From Spirodela intermedia (Eukaryota; Streptophyta; Magnoliopsida; Alismatales; Araceae), in contig LR746280.1 in the NCBI GenBank assembly GCA_902729315.2, positions 344,001 to 408,000 on the forward strand: a stretch of DNA of 64,000 nucleotides, given 5' to 3'. Each line of letters begins with the position of its first letter. Position 1 is the first letter of the stretch. Made by a program: the position numbers and the translations under genes. The notes beneath the pieces were generated by a model that saw only the letters and a list, made by a program, of their open reading frames with translations, searched no databases and was not told where the DNA came from. Below are positions 1-13,800 of the stretch, one piece after another.

Positions 1-656
1 GGGTTTCAATGGACAGATCACCCGGTCGACCTCTAGCTAGCGGTTTTTATAATGGCCAGCAAGTGGCGGGGAACGTCAGCTTTGACTTTCTCACGTTGAA
101 GACGGTCACAGAGACTTCGAATCCGAACTTCGACCGCGAAATCCGACGGAATCGTTTCATCCACGACAACGCGGATCCTGACGGTGTCGGTCCCTGTATT
201 GGGCCTCGTTTGGCCACCAATGCAGAGAATATTCCTCGCCGACGAGATCGACGGCGCACGTGTCGGTCCTAGTCGAACCGGACTAGATCCGGATCAGACC
301 TTTGGGCGGCAAAAAGGCTGCCTTTTTTATAGTACGCCCCCCCCAAAAGAAAAGAATCTGATGTTCTACCCTCCGAAAAGCAGACGTATCCCCGTCACAT
401 ATATTTAATATTCAAAATATAAAAAAATAGATAAAGTTTATATTTTGGCTGCTGACGTTGACGCATTAAAATATCCCGCTATTTAATGGAGCTATTTAAT
501 ATGTCATCAACGGCGTTTTTTTCCACATTGACCTCCCAGATGGCAGAGACTGCTGCGGTCCCAATGGCTCCTACGTTCTCGACCGTCCGATCCGTGGGCC
601 TGCCCGTCGGATCACTGCGTTGGGTTCCGTCAACCGCACGGAGTAGTGAGAGGAGC

Positions 657-696
<40 letters not shown>

Positions 697-852
697 TCTG
701 GGACGATACAAATTCGCACAACAATCACACGGTGCGTGTTTATTTGCAATTCCTAATGGAGATGGGGGTAAGATAATATTTTTCGAGAAATCATGAACCT
801 GGTTGCAGTATTCCTACTCAGCTGCCTTCCGCCCTAGCGAGGTCCTTATTTG

Positions 853-895
<43 letters not shown>

Positions 896-1126
896 GTCTC
901 TGTGATTTTGCCCTCTTCTGCTCTCTTGCCGTCAGCTCGTATCTTTGGGGGCTGGGTGGATTTGTGTTCTGGTAGGAGGGCGACGAAGCAGGAGATTTGA
1001 GGAGGGATTGCGGAGGGGAGGGGGAATGTTCCCGGGAGAACTGGATACTCGTAGGCGGCGGCGGGGGATTCCTTGACATTGCTTGGCGGGTTGTTGGCCG
1101 GAAGTTGCTGTTGGGTTAGCGGAACC
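1..1126 (+). other. Upstream region and 5' leader of LUG
   Basis: No convincing gene is seen here; the short ORFs have no recognisable family features. The stretch holds a GA microsatellite at 661-691 and a CT microsatellite at 859-890. The CT tract and the G-rich stretch after it (about 950-1126) lead straight into the LUG start codon, so they probably belong to its promoter or 5' untranslated leader. I could not fix a transcription start. Confidence 0.5.
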
Positions 1127-2920
1127 ATGTCGCAGACCAACTGGGAGGCCGATAAAATGTGAGAGCTCTGCGATTTGAAGTGTCATCCTTGTTTTCTTTT
1201 TCGTCACTCGTTTGGCCCTAACTTGCAAAGCCTTTTATGGATAAAAGTTTTCACCAGGCTTGGGCTAGGGTTTCGGCGCTTTCTCCCGTCTGATATGGTC
1301 TTTTTTCAACGAAGACACTTCCCAACTTCTTTGTCTTCCCGTTATCTGAATTGCTTTTGTCGTGAGAACTTATTATTATTTTGGTTAAAGTGTGGTCCTT
1401 TGTCTAATATTACCTTGTATCAAGTGTGCTTTGCTCACTTGCTATAGTTCTTGTCCTCCCACCCTCTCTCGTTTTCGTTATCTTCAGCTAGGGTTCCTGT
1501 TATTCCCTGTGTTGTCGGTGATCCTATAACTCGCTGTTGCAGCTTCCTCATTGGGTCGTTTTTTTATCTTTCTGTTTGAATTTTTCCCCTCCTGTTGTTA
1601 TGATTGCCTATGTTGTCATATTCCGATTTCCTCGTCCATTTTCTAGCATATTCATATGGATCCTCAAACCTCCCACTATATCACGCGTTTGCTTTCGTTG
1701 GCGACGTGTGTTCCTACTGGGCCTTTGGGCGACTTCTTATCTTTCTTACATGGTGGCCCGAAGTTTCTGATTTTGCCTTAATTCGTTATTTGAGTTAATT
1801 GCCGGTATGCTTTCGCTCCCCCTAAACCCATACCGGCCGTCTGACTTTTGGTTGGAGTGTTGTTTTTTGCTTCTCCCCATGGTTTTTGTCGAAACGAGTT
1901 TGTCAACTTAACCCCGGATAAAGCTGGCAATATTTCTTCCCGTCCAATCTATCGCTAACATGAATGCTCTTGAATGATGAAATGATACTGATTCAGTCCT
2001 ATCCTTTATCGATATGTGCAGGTTAGACGTCTACATATATGATTATTTGGTGAAGCGAAATTTGCAGGCAACTGCCAAGGCATTTCAATCTGAAGGAAAT
2101 GTATCTTCAGATCCAGTTGGTGAGCATCAGTTCATATTCAAGATTGAGTGATTTACTGTTCCAATTTTTCATTCCGCATAGAGCTTTTCTTGACGTCAGA
2201 TTGTGCACCCTCTTCAGCCATTGATGCTCCTGGTGGTTTCCTCTTCGAATGGTGGTCTGTCTTTTGGGATATCTTCATTGCTAGGACCAATGAGAAGCAC
2301 TCTGATGTTGCTGCTTCATACATTGAGGTTGGGGATTTGTTTAGTTGCCTTTTGTTCTTTTCTGACGGATTCTTGTGTTTTCTGTTCAATATTTTGTAGA
2401 GTTATTAATCAAATTTACAGAATGTGGCTAGTGGAAATAATGTAACAATTTTAGATGAAACGTCATCATTCAATTTCCGCTTATAAGCTATTCTTAATGT
2501 TTGGTAGGCCATTCTTGTGGAGATCGTATATGAGTCATCCAATTATTTCTTTTTCTGGGAAGTTTGTCTGTTTATGCTGTGTCTTTTTATTTTATTGGTA
2601 AAAGCCTAGTCTTTTGTTCCGTGAGACATTTCTTGATGGTTGAGGTTATGTGATCCTTGCCCAGCTGCTTCCTTTCTCGGCTGCTTCCTTCATTGTTTCC
2701 TTAAATCTTGATTCTGAATAGATATAATTCAACTGACTGTAAAATTGATATACCTGTTTTGGGATCTTATTATGATTATTAATGTTTGAAAATCTGTCAA
2801 ATTGAAGACTCAATTAATCAAGTCCAGAGAGAAGCAGCAGCAGCTTCCGCTGCAAGCACAACAGCAACAGCAGCACCAACTTCAAATGCAGCAACTTCTG
2901 TTACAGAGGCATGTTCAGCA

Positions 2921-3002
<82 letters not shown>

Positions 3003-6000
3003 CAACAGCAACAGCAACAGCAACAGCAACAACAGCAACAGCAGCAGCAGCAGCCGCAGCGCAGGGATGGGCCCCATTTGCTCAATGGAACTCCAAATGG
3101 TTTGGTTAACAACGATCCTCTAATGCGTCAGAGTCCTGGGACTGCTAATGCCTTGGCATCAAAGATGTATGAGGAAAGCCTGAAAATGCCTCTTCAAAAG
3201 GATTCTTTGGATGAGACGTCCATAAAGGTACGCTCTGAAAAGGTATCCCGCACTTTAAGCTTCTCCACCCTAAAAGAGAAGTCCCCTTGACTTTTTTTTG
3301 TAATTATCTTGAAAAATTAATTTTCAGCAAAGATTTGGTGATAATGTGGGACAGCTTTTGGACCCAAATCACCCATCAATGCTCAAGTCATCTCCATCAG
3401 TCGGACAGGCCTCCGGGTAACCCTTCCAATAGCTTTATCTTCCATACAGCTGATTGTTGTAACACAATGGGTTAAGAAGCTAATATAATTACCTATGAGC
3501 AGAACACTTGATAGTAATGCTGGGGGTTGATCTTTATGTGGGCAAGCATCTGCGTATTTTTTTAGTTATTTTTTCCTCCAGAGATACATTTCAGGTTTCT
3601 ATCTTGGTATTGTTATCTTTGCTTACGTCTATATAAGAATGTATCCTGTATATTTTCTCTTCAGGCATGTTCTGCACGGTACAGCTGGTATGCCAGGGAG
3701 TCTTCAGCAAGTTCAATCGCGGAACCAGCAACTTCCAGGGACTACACAGGTTTCTATACTCGGACTATTTTTTACAGCCTTTATTTTCTTTCTCCTTGTT
3801 CTAATTAAAAATCGGTTGCAGGACATAAAGAGCGAGATCACGTCTCTATTGAATCCGAGAGCTGCGGTAGCCGATGGATCATTGATTGGAGTTCCTGGTA
3901 CTGATCACTTAGTATTCCATCATTGAGTGTTTGTATTTTACTGTAAAATTTCATTTCTTTGTCAGTTTTTGTATGTGGACATTCTCTGCTGCTGTGGAAG
4001 TCTGATTAGCCTCAGAGTAGCAAATTGCCTAGGCTAAAACACCTAAACTTCTGCCTCTGCATTACTGTTGATTTTGTGTTCTAAACACGATTTCATATGA
4101 TTCCCAACTAAATTTATTTCATATTTCGGAGATTCATTTCAGCTTGTCATTTTTTAGTAAACACCTGGCTAACAGATAATTATGGGTGATATATCCTAAG
4201 GATTTAGTTGCGAGTTATCCCTAGTACCTGAATGATAGCTAATGTCGCACTAACAAAAGTTAAGAAAAGCATTTCCACCTGAGCATTGTAAGCATGCGAT
4301 TCAATTCGGGCCTTGATTGGGGGATGACTGGCCGAGCACGTTGATATTTTGCAATGTTTTTGACTCGTTGTAAAACAAAGTAATGAAGGTGTGTATACTA
4401 TAACTGTAATGTGGAGCCAAACACGTTTTCTGCTGTGTAGTCTATGTCCTGACACGCATGAGCCCTACATGAAACAGATGACAGCATGTGTTTCTTAATG
4501 AATGGACGTAGATACTGAGCCAGGTTGATCTGCCTGTGCTTAATGAAGTTGTGAATTTTATACCTTGACTTTCCGACACGGACCTTCTGTCTGTTTTTTC
4601 CATCTACAACTATAATATTTAAGGAACTGTTTTAAAATAAATTTCTGCCCTTGGCTGCAAGTTGCTTTAATTTAAGTTAATCTTTTTTGACGCTACAGTG
4701 GTCAATGACAGCTTTTTATGACAGGTTCTAATCAAGGTGGCAATAATTTAACGTTGAAAGGATGGCCTCTCACTGTGAGTATCCTGCAAACTTGTTTCAT
4801 TTTGTGGTGTTAGTTTCAATTTATTTTTGAAAGCTGCTATGTTTGCTGGAGAATGGAGACATGATATCTCTTTTGGTATTAGTTTCAGTGATAGTCTGGT
4901 ATGTTATGCAGAGAATGTTCTCTTGTACAGCTTGGTCCTTGGAGTTTCTTTCCGTGTTGTATATTCTTTCATAAACATATCTAGGATTTTGCAATTCCTC
5001 TAGGTGTGACGAATGTTGAGTTGTACAAACTCTGGTTGATTGCAAGTGCATATATTTTTTTTGTGTGAATTCTTTTTTCTACGTGACAACTAGAGCAGAT
5101 GAACCATACCTATTCCGTTTTCTTATGACACCTCTTTGATGATATTTCAAGCCTGCCTTTGAAGAAATACCTATTCCGTTTTCTTATTTCCTCAGTTTGG
5201 TAGACGCTGCTGTAAACGAATACCGAATATTTTCGTTTATGGCTTTTGGTAGCATTAAAATTTGGTGAAACATGATGCTGTCACTAGATACTTGTTGATT
5301 TTGTTCTGAATATTTTGAATTTTGTGCCTCATACTCGTAGAAATTACGTGTAGTAATGAAGTATATCCTGTTACTTCTTTTTATATTTATTTTGGGCATC
5401 TTTATTTATGTTGCTTTAATCATATGAGTGCATACTTCGTGTGCAGGGTTTTGATCAGATCCGCTCAGGGCTTCTACAACAACAGAAGTCACTTATGCAA
5501 TCTCCTCAATCATTACGTCAACTTCACTTGTCTCCACAGCAGCAGCAGCAGCTCTTGCTTCAAGCACAACAGAATCTGGCATCTTCATCAGCAGGAGACG
5601 TTGAAAGCCGTAGACTTAGAATGTTACTCGGCAACAGGAATATTGTTCTGGGAAAAGATAACCATTCTAGTTCTGTTGGGGATGTTCCAAATTTTGGCTC
5701 TGCCTTGCCAACAAGTTGCCCTGTTTTGGCTCGTGATGACACAGATTTGTTGATTAAGGTGCGGTTTTTTTAATTTTTTAAAACATATTTTTTTTTGTCA
5801 TCCAGTTGTATTTTGTTTACTTATTAGATTTTTCCTGTTGGTTTCACTTGCTTCATTATTTTTTCTTCAGCTAGCTTCTATGATTTTTGTTTGTGCAACA
5901 AAAAGATGATGACATCCTGATTCTACTTTGGTAACCTTGTAAACAGTAGCTACTTGAAACTACATAGTTTTCGCGTAATGCTTTCAAATTAGTTTATATA

Positions 6001-6263
6001 AACACATATACCTCTCTGATGTGCTGTTCAACGTTGTCTATTCATGTACCTAGTTTGAAGTCAATGCAAATTTGAAGCTTCTTAGTTTCCCTAGGGCTTT
6101 AGGGCTAAAGCCACTTGATTAGTTTTTATATTTCCTTTAAGTAAACCTATTTGTCAACACCCAGTTGATTAAGGTTGCCGTAGTCCTCGTTTTTTTACTT
6201 AAACCTGGTCTTGTGTAGTAGAGCGTAGCTCAGTTTCAACAGCACCAACAACTGCGCCAGCAC

Positions 6264-6332
<69 letters not shown>

Positions 6333-9300
6333 CAACAACAGCAACAGAGCAATGGTCAGCAGCAGCAGCTTCAAAATGCTGCAATGTCGAGTCAACAGTC
6401 CCAGAGTTCTAACCACCATCTTCACCAGCAGGATAAAATGGGTACGGGTAGTGTAACAGTGGACGGTGGCATGTCTAATTCATTCCGAGGGAATGATCAG
6501 GTTTGTGGTTTTCTCTGTTTCTCCATGGGCAATGAAGAGTTAGTGTATAATATTTAGATACTGAAATGAAGCAGTTTCTTTAATAATAACCTTTCTCAGA
6601 TAATATCAAATAAAAATAAATGAATATGAATACTTTTCTTTGCTAATTAAATCAGAATTTAAGCTTTTGAATGCCGAAAATTGTAGCCTTTTCTAGCTTG
6701 TGTATCCAGTTCCAATTAGTAATCATGCTCCTCATTGTTTTCGTTGTATTTAGACTTCAAAGAGTCAGGGTGGGCGCAAAAGGAAACAACCTGTCTCCTC
6801 TTCTGGGCCTGCAAATAGTTCAGGAACTGCAAATACTGCTGGGCCCTCCCCAAGTTCTGCACCATCAACTCCGTCCACTCATACACCAGGAGATGTAATA
6901 TCAATGCCATCTTTACCTCATACTGGCAGCTCGTCTAAGCCCTTGATTATGTTTGGTTCTGATGGCGCTGGTACTCTGACATCGCCTTCTAATCACTTGG
7001 TGGGTTACTGTTTTCCTGCTGTAATGATTTGCATATCTTACGTAATTGTTTCTGTTTATAACTTTATGGTACTTTTGGTGTGTGATATCTTGATGAATCG
7101 AAGGTCTTTTTTATCAGGTCTATCTTGTTCTTTACAAGGTTAAGGTGATTATTTAGGTATATCATATCTTACGAGGGACTTATTTTTGCAGTGGGATGAT
7201 AAAGGTGAATTACTTGTGGAGGATGGATCTTTGGACGACAATGTTGAATCTTTTTTGTCTCACGATGATGCTGATGCCAGAGATCCTGTTGGTTGTGGGA
7301 TGGATATGAGCAAAGGTTTGTATATATGTATTAAGCAGTTACATTCACATGAAACCAAAGATTCTTACTGTTATGTTGGATAAGTGAAGTTTCTTTGGTG
7401 GTTTTTAATCTACCGTTGGCATTTTGATACCAGGATTTACCTTCAATGAGGTCAGGGCCATCCATGCAAGTTCCAGTAAGGTTGTGTGTTGTCATTTCTC
7501 CTCAGATGGTAAACTCCTTGCCACTGGTGGCCATGATAAGAAGGTGATGAGAAGAAATTCCTTTTTTTCGTAGAAGACCTTCATTATTTTAATTTTTCTC
7601 TATTTAACATATTTTACCATCACTTGCGCTTGCACGTTAATTTCTCTTTGATTGTTATTGATAATTTATTCATTTATTATGTTAATTTTTCAATGCAGGC
7701 TGTTTTATGGTACACAGATTCATTAAAACCAAAGACTCAACTAGAAGAACATGCTTTGCTCATCACTGACGTCCGTTTTAGCCCGAGTATGCCTCGTTTG
7801 GCTACATCATCTTTTGACAAAAGTGTCAGAGTATGGGATGCAGATAATGTATGCAACTTTTATGTTTTATCCTCCTTTTCATTTATTTTCTGGAGTTAAT
7901 TTCCAAATGTTTTAAATCCTCAAAATTAGCGTACAAGATATGTGTGTTAAATTATGGGGATATTGTTCTACAAGTATTTTGTGTTTATATGCGTTGTGGT
8001 TTCTAAGCTTGTTTCATGGCAATCGGTTGTTGACTCGCTGACTACTGTGCACAGCCGGGTTACTCCCTTCGTACTTTTACTGGTCATTCTGCGTCTGTGA
8101 TGTCTCTGGACTTTCACCCGAATAAGGAGGATCTCTTGTGCTCTTGTGATGGGGATAGTGAAATACGATACTGGAGCATCAATAAGGGTAGCTGCACTCG
8201 AGTTTCTAAGGTATGCAACTTCATATGAGCTCCTCCCAATCTAGTTGGAGCTATGAACTTTGATATGTCTCCACTAGGATTAGATTTGGTCATATACCTT
8301 GGATCGTTTACTGCCTTTTTTGTGATTTTTCTCTTGCATGGGGCTATTATTTTCTTAATGTTGTGAATTTTTTTATTTGTGACCTTTTTGGTTTTTGGGC
8401 TCTCATTTATTGGAAACTTTTCTATGCTATAATTCAGGGTGGTACCTCTCAAGTGAGATTTCAACCTCGTCTAGGAAGATATCTTGCCGCCGCCGCTGAG
8501 AATGTTGTTTCCATATTGGATGTTGAAACCCAAGCTTGCTGCCATTCGTTACAGGTTGGAGATCCGACAGCACTTGCCTGTGGAAATTTTTAGTTACTTT
8601 TTATAGAACTCTGCACCATTTTACACAGCTTTAAACAGTGACGGCTGATGATGCGGGATTTTAATTACAGTGGTTCCTTGAGGAAATTGGGAATATCACG
8701 CAGTCTTTCTGACGAGACTGTATAAAAAACCTTTCTTTATGTGGAAAAATCGATCAGATTCTGCTATTTCCTCCAAATTTTTGGATGCCATCAAGCTTAA
8801 AATTATTTTAATCTGAAATGGATTATCTTAAGTGCTCTTGGACCCGGTTTTCCTAAGGAGAAAATGTGCTTTTACATGAAATGGGACCGATTTATTGTTT
8901 AATTAAAACTCGGTATTTTTCTTTCAGGGGCACACGAAACCGGTCCACTCTGTCTGCTGGGACCCTACAGGTGATTACGTGGCGTCTGTCAGTGAGGACT
9001 CGGTGAGGGTGTGGACGCTTGGCTCTGGGAGTGAAGGGAAGTGCATCCACGATCTGCACTGCAATGGAAACAAGTTCCATTCGTGCGTCTTCCACCCCAC
9101 CTACCCCTCCTTGTTGGTCATCGGCTGTTACCAGGTGAGCGAGCGGTTCAACGTTTTCTTTCTTCATACCTTAGTTGCTTTGCTTTGAATAACCCTTGAT
9201 TTCCCTTCCATCTTAATTATTCACCCTTCATTTCCCTTTTCTATGGCTTTTTATTGGCCTTCCCTCTTAATCTGGATGGTTTCATTCATTGACTTTGACA

Positions 9301-9725
9301 GCGCATAGTCTTTGACTTTGTGGGTCTTGCTTAATTTCTGATCTCTTCACGTTATAAATTATGGATTCCCAGTTTTTTTATTATTATTATTATTTATATT
9401 TATATACATGCAGTCTGCCCTGCCTTTCTCGTCGTCTTCATCTTCATTCATTTGCCCCTCACCGACCCTGTCACGAGCAGTCAGCAAAACCCGACTCTGT
9501 CAGTCTGGGTCTGCTGGTGTATTTGATCTTTTAACACGATAATTTTACAGCATTTAACTCTCTGCATGGGCACATCTTCATCTTTCAGTCTCTTACACTC
9601 TGGAACATGGTTGAAAATGGCGCGATCTTCTATCGAGACATTGCATCATACAACATGAGTTCTTTTTATTTAGTGAACTATAGGTTCTTTATTCTGTGAT
9701 GGGTGGTCCCGTCTTGCTCACAATA

Positions 9726-9768
<43 letters not shown>

Positions 9769-9933
9769 TGTTGGGCACATCTTCATCAGTCTCTGGAGCT
9801 CTGGAACATGGTGGAAAACAAAACGATGACGCTCTCAGCTCACGAAGGCTTGATCGCGTCTCTGGCGGTGTCCAGTGTGAACGGCTTGGTGGCCTCCGCC
9901 AGCCACGATAAGTTCGTGAAACTGTGGAAGTGA
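1127..9933 (+). CDS. LUG: Transcriptional co-repressor LEUNIG (LisH/LUFS, poly-Q, WD40)
   Basis: Groucho/Tup1-type nuclear co-repressor. In the known family it works with SEUSS to repress floral homeotic and other developmental genes. Eighteen exons join in phase: 1127-1158, 2022-2119, 2218-2327, 2808-3227, 3328-3416, 3665-3749, 3822-3897, 4725-4774, 5447-5758, 6222-6500, 6754-6999, 7192-7315, 7434-7543, 7699-7848, 8055-8210, 8438-8554, 8928-9134, 9790-9933. They give 934 residues, close to the usual LUG length. Residues 1-80 are the LisH/LUFS domain (starts [23 protein letters not shown] near its end). Exon 4 carries an unbroken run of 46 Gln and exon 10 one of 28 Gln. A basic GGRKRKQ stretch near residue 525 may be a nuclear localisation signal. 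WD40 repeats fill about residues 640-934 and the protein ends [11 protein letters not shown]. The acceptors of exons 4 and 10 are weak and were chosen by phase. Confidence 0.95.
2916..3053 (+). repeat. CAG/CAA repeat encoding 46 glutamines in LUG
   Basis: Forty-six consecutive Gln codons in LUG exon 4, with CAG and CAA mixed. A second run of 28 Gln lies in exon 10 (6264-6347). The CAA interruptions should make the tract more stable than a pure CAG run. Gln-rich linkers are normal in LUG proteins; the length here is at the long end in my judgement. Confidence 0.95.
9568..9617 (+). repeat. Decoy copy of the LUG last-exon acceptor
   Basis: This stretch matches 9773-9819, the real acceptor and start of the last LUG exon. 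Both share GGGCACATCTTCATC, a CAG acceptor and codons for SL-LWNMVEN. After that the upstream copy diverges and reads into a stop (about 30 codons), without the final WD repeat. It looks like a partial local duplication inside the last intron. Confidence 0.75.
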
Positions 9934-10849
9934 GGCCGCGGCCTCCTGCGGCTTGACTCAGCTCCCGCACTTCATGTTTCCACCGCCGCGTCCAACGCGT
10001 GGGGAGACGAAATGGAGGAGCTGCTGACTGACTTTAGGTCTTCTTATATCTTCCGCCTGCTTTGACTTCCCACTTTGAGTTGTGTATATACTTGACTTCA
10101 TGAAAAGCATATGAATCGATTCATGGTCAACTCCCTGTTTCTTGCCGATCTTTGTTTCTCTAAGCCCATTCCTTGCCTTCCTCAGATGGTTGCCTCTGCA
10201 GATGCGCTAACAGTACTATCAATCCCATGAAATTTTTTGGAGCTTCGCCTACTAAAGTTCTTCAAATCCACAAGTGATATTGATATATATATATATATAT
10301 ATTACACAATTCTAATGTATTCCGAAGTAAATTCGGTGGGATCCGTAAATTATTGTCGTATGCTAAACTTGGAGGATTACCCAATTAGATATTTTTGGGA
10401 TTGATGTGTCACGTGAGGTTGATTTATGAAGCTAGGTGGGTGGTTGACTGCGGCCCTCTGCTTAATCCAGTGAGATTACAAGATTTCGCTACACTTTTGA
10501 TTTGGAGACAGACTAAGAAAGATGGTGACTGAATTTGTTAGCAGTCATGAGGGTCTTTTAGTGTAGAGTTCCATATAGGTGGGTCACATTCATAGATAAG
10601 TCATAGTGTATTTATTCAAGTTTTCTCAATGCTCCAAAGCAATATATTTCATCAAATATGTATATTTCACACATTGGGTCATGTTGACTTAATCTCTAAC
10701 CCCATCCATTTGGTCAAAGTGATGATAAACCTTGTAGGGTATCAGATGGACTTGACCTCTAACCCCACCCAAATAGGTAGTATCAGACCGAGTTATATTT
10801 ATAATAAGCCCACCATTGAAGTTATATTTATAATGATAGAACTGTTGAC
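9934..10849. other. LUG 3' flank and AT-rich spacer
   Basis: Probable 3' untranslated region of LUG followed by AT-rich spacer. A TA microsatellite lies at about 10281-10303. Around 10685-10770 a short motif (CTCTAACCCCA) occurs twice. No gene is seen. Confidence 0.5.
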
Positions 10850-13800
10850 TTAGGAGCCTAGTTTTAAATTAGTCTTTGTTATCTTATTAACTTTTGAATT
10901 GGCGAGTTAAGAGCATAAGCCCACCTTAGACTTGTGGAATAATATTCTTACAATCCATATAATGTGAAGTAAGAAAGAGAATAATGATTAACTCATAGTA
11001 GGAGCACTGACACAATTTTTTTTTATATTGTACAAAGGTTGACCTCCTACGTTTAATGATAATAAAGGCTTCACTAGATGAGTAAGTATACAAAAGAACT
11101 CTCACAAGAACCCGAAAACTAAATCCTTGAGTTAGTCTTATGAGATTTTCTCCCAACTCATAGACACCTTGAGAGACCTCAGACACTATGATGGGCCACT
11201 AAACAAATAACTAATCTATTTTTTATTTATCTTTTGCTCATTTAGTTTGTTCCTTCTTGGGTTGTTTATATTTGATCCAATCTACTAGTAAATGAGTTGT
11301 TTATAAATCATTTCTTCCTCTCATGATCATACGACTTCTACTTTTCCACATCAAAACATTCCTCAAAAAAGGCAAGTTACATTAATTGTAATTCTCTTTT
11401 TGACTTGTCTTTTCATGTCCAACACTAAGTTTCATCACAATCATCATAAAAGTCTATCTATGTTGAGGGACTCCTCATATACTCTGTAAGTTAACCAAGT
11501 CCAAGCATGGCATACACTTCTTCAAAAAAATAATCTTTGTGAAATTTTCTGTCCCATGAACCTTCTTTACATCATTTTTATTCTATAAAGTAGCATTCCT
11601 AACAAAGTGATATCTAATATTAATATATTTGATCCTCTCATAATACTATGACATTTTGACTATCACAATACACTTCTTTCATTCCCTTTGTCAATGCTAT
11701 ATCATCAACTAAATCCTTAAGCTATAAAACTTCTTTCATTCCCTTTCTCAATGTTATATATTATGTCTTCATTGTCAACAATGTTATAATAAATTGTAGA
11801 ATAACTTTTGAACTAATAATACATCCAAAAAGAGTAAGAACATAACCTATAAATTATCTTTTTTTATCACAATTAGTAACATAATTTGAATGGATATAAC
11901 CAATTAAATAATTGACTAAGCTCAAATTTGAAGCATCTCTAGGGTAACAAAGAATTCACTTTATAGCCTCTTGGTAGATCTTTATAGTGTTTCCTATGTA
12001 ACTATTAATCATACTAGCAATATGAAGAATGTTACGTCAACAGCACCATAGCATAAAAATATTATTAATTGTGTGTGCATATGAAACTTTACTCATCAAC
12101 TCCATGTCTTTGTCTTCAATGAATCTTCATTAAATAATTAAAAATGGGTTGCTACTAAAGTACTTACAGTCTTGCCTTCTTTTATGTTGAACCACTCTAG
12201 CACTTTTCTTTTTACGCAAGAACATTTTTTAAGCACTATAGTTTTTGTATATCTCAATACTTACAATTTTTTTTTTTACTCTAAGATCTTACATCTTAAA
12301 TTTACTACTCAATTAAGATTTTAAATGATCAATATCTGATATGTTCTTAGAAAAAAAATAAATTTCATTTACATATAATAATAAATAGATAAAAGAACCA
12401 TCTTGAAGTTTTATATACAAAACGATCATTATAAGTATTTCTAACATAAATATATCAAACTTATTGTACCAATAACTTTGAGATTACTTTCAGTCATATA
12501 AAGAGTTCTACAACATTTACAATCTTCTTTATTAAAAATTGTGAAACTTTTTAGTTGGTGCATGTAGATTTATTATTCTAGTTTGTCATATAAGAATGTT
12601 GTTTTAACATCTAATTACTCAAATCTTATATTTAATAAAACAACTATAGCAAGTAGAATATAAATTGACATGAGCATCACCAATATAAAAAATGTCTCAT
12701 TGAAATTGATACTCTCTCAATATGTGAAATCATTTGCCACCAAACATACTTAGAACCTAATACCTTTATCAACTATGATTCTTTCCATCTTTTTAAAATC
12801 CACTTGCAGTTCATAATCTTCTAATCGGATGGTATTTTTACTAACTTCTATGTATTGTGCTTCTTAGAAACTCAATATCTTCTTTTGTGACTAATTATTA
12901 CTTAGATGACTCATATAAAATAATAACTTCTTTATATGACCATAATTATATCTCATTAACTTCACTTGTAACATATAGAAAAAATGCACATGTCAGAATA
13001 CTTGATAAGTTGTATGATCATTCTTTGTTACCTGTCTATTATAATTTTATACTACCTTTAAAAAACTTAGCTTACAACAACTTTGTGGGCATATACTACC
13101 TCCTCTTCCACTATATTATCTATTTAGAGCTGCACTTTTAGTTCCCTTTACTATTACTTTGACTTCTATTTTCTATTGTTGAATTCTCTCATTCAGAGCA
13201 TTGTAAATTCATCAAATGTTACATCTCTCTCAATCACAAAATTAAGTACTTGATAATTAGTATTTTACATTCCATGCTTATGTATATTTCCTGAAAATAT
13301 ATTTCTTTATCTTTGACTCCAACTTGTCATTTGTAACATGATCATAGACATGACAATTAAAATTTCTAATTTGAGAATAATTAGAAGGAGAATCATACCA
13401 CACCTCTCAAGAGTTTTCAAGTTAATAGATGTAAATAGAAAATTTATTCGCTAAGTAACATGTCATGCTAATAGCTTTAAGCCAAAAATCATTTTATAGG
13501 CTTACTATAGATAATATATTTCTTGTAAATTTTAAGAGTCATATTTATTCATTTTGCCATGTTGTTATATTGTGACATTCTTGTTGTAGTAATATGTCAA
13601 ACAATGACTTCATTCTTGTATTCATCAAATTCATTTGAACATGTGATGAATACCTCACTCTTCTTTTTTTAAAAATAAATTCAAACTTATTATGAGAAGA
13701 CATCAATAAAAAGAAGTAAATAATTTGTTTGTCCTCTAAAGTAACTAGAGTAAGATCCCAAAAGTTAGAGTAAATATAACCAACAATGTCTTTTGTCCTA

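Noticed and set aside
9-408. Two overlapping ORFs at the left edge
   Set aside because: They have no family motif, different frames compete, and no promoter or splice structure is seen.
2915-3112. Poly-Cys minus-strand and poly-Asn or poly-Ser plus-strand frames
   Set aside because: They are other-frame readings of the LUG CAG/CAA repeat.
9588-9700. Last LUG exon starting at the upstream copy
   Set aside because: It lacks the end of the WD40 propeller. The copy at 9790-9933 gives the family C terminus.
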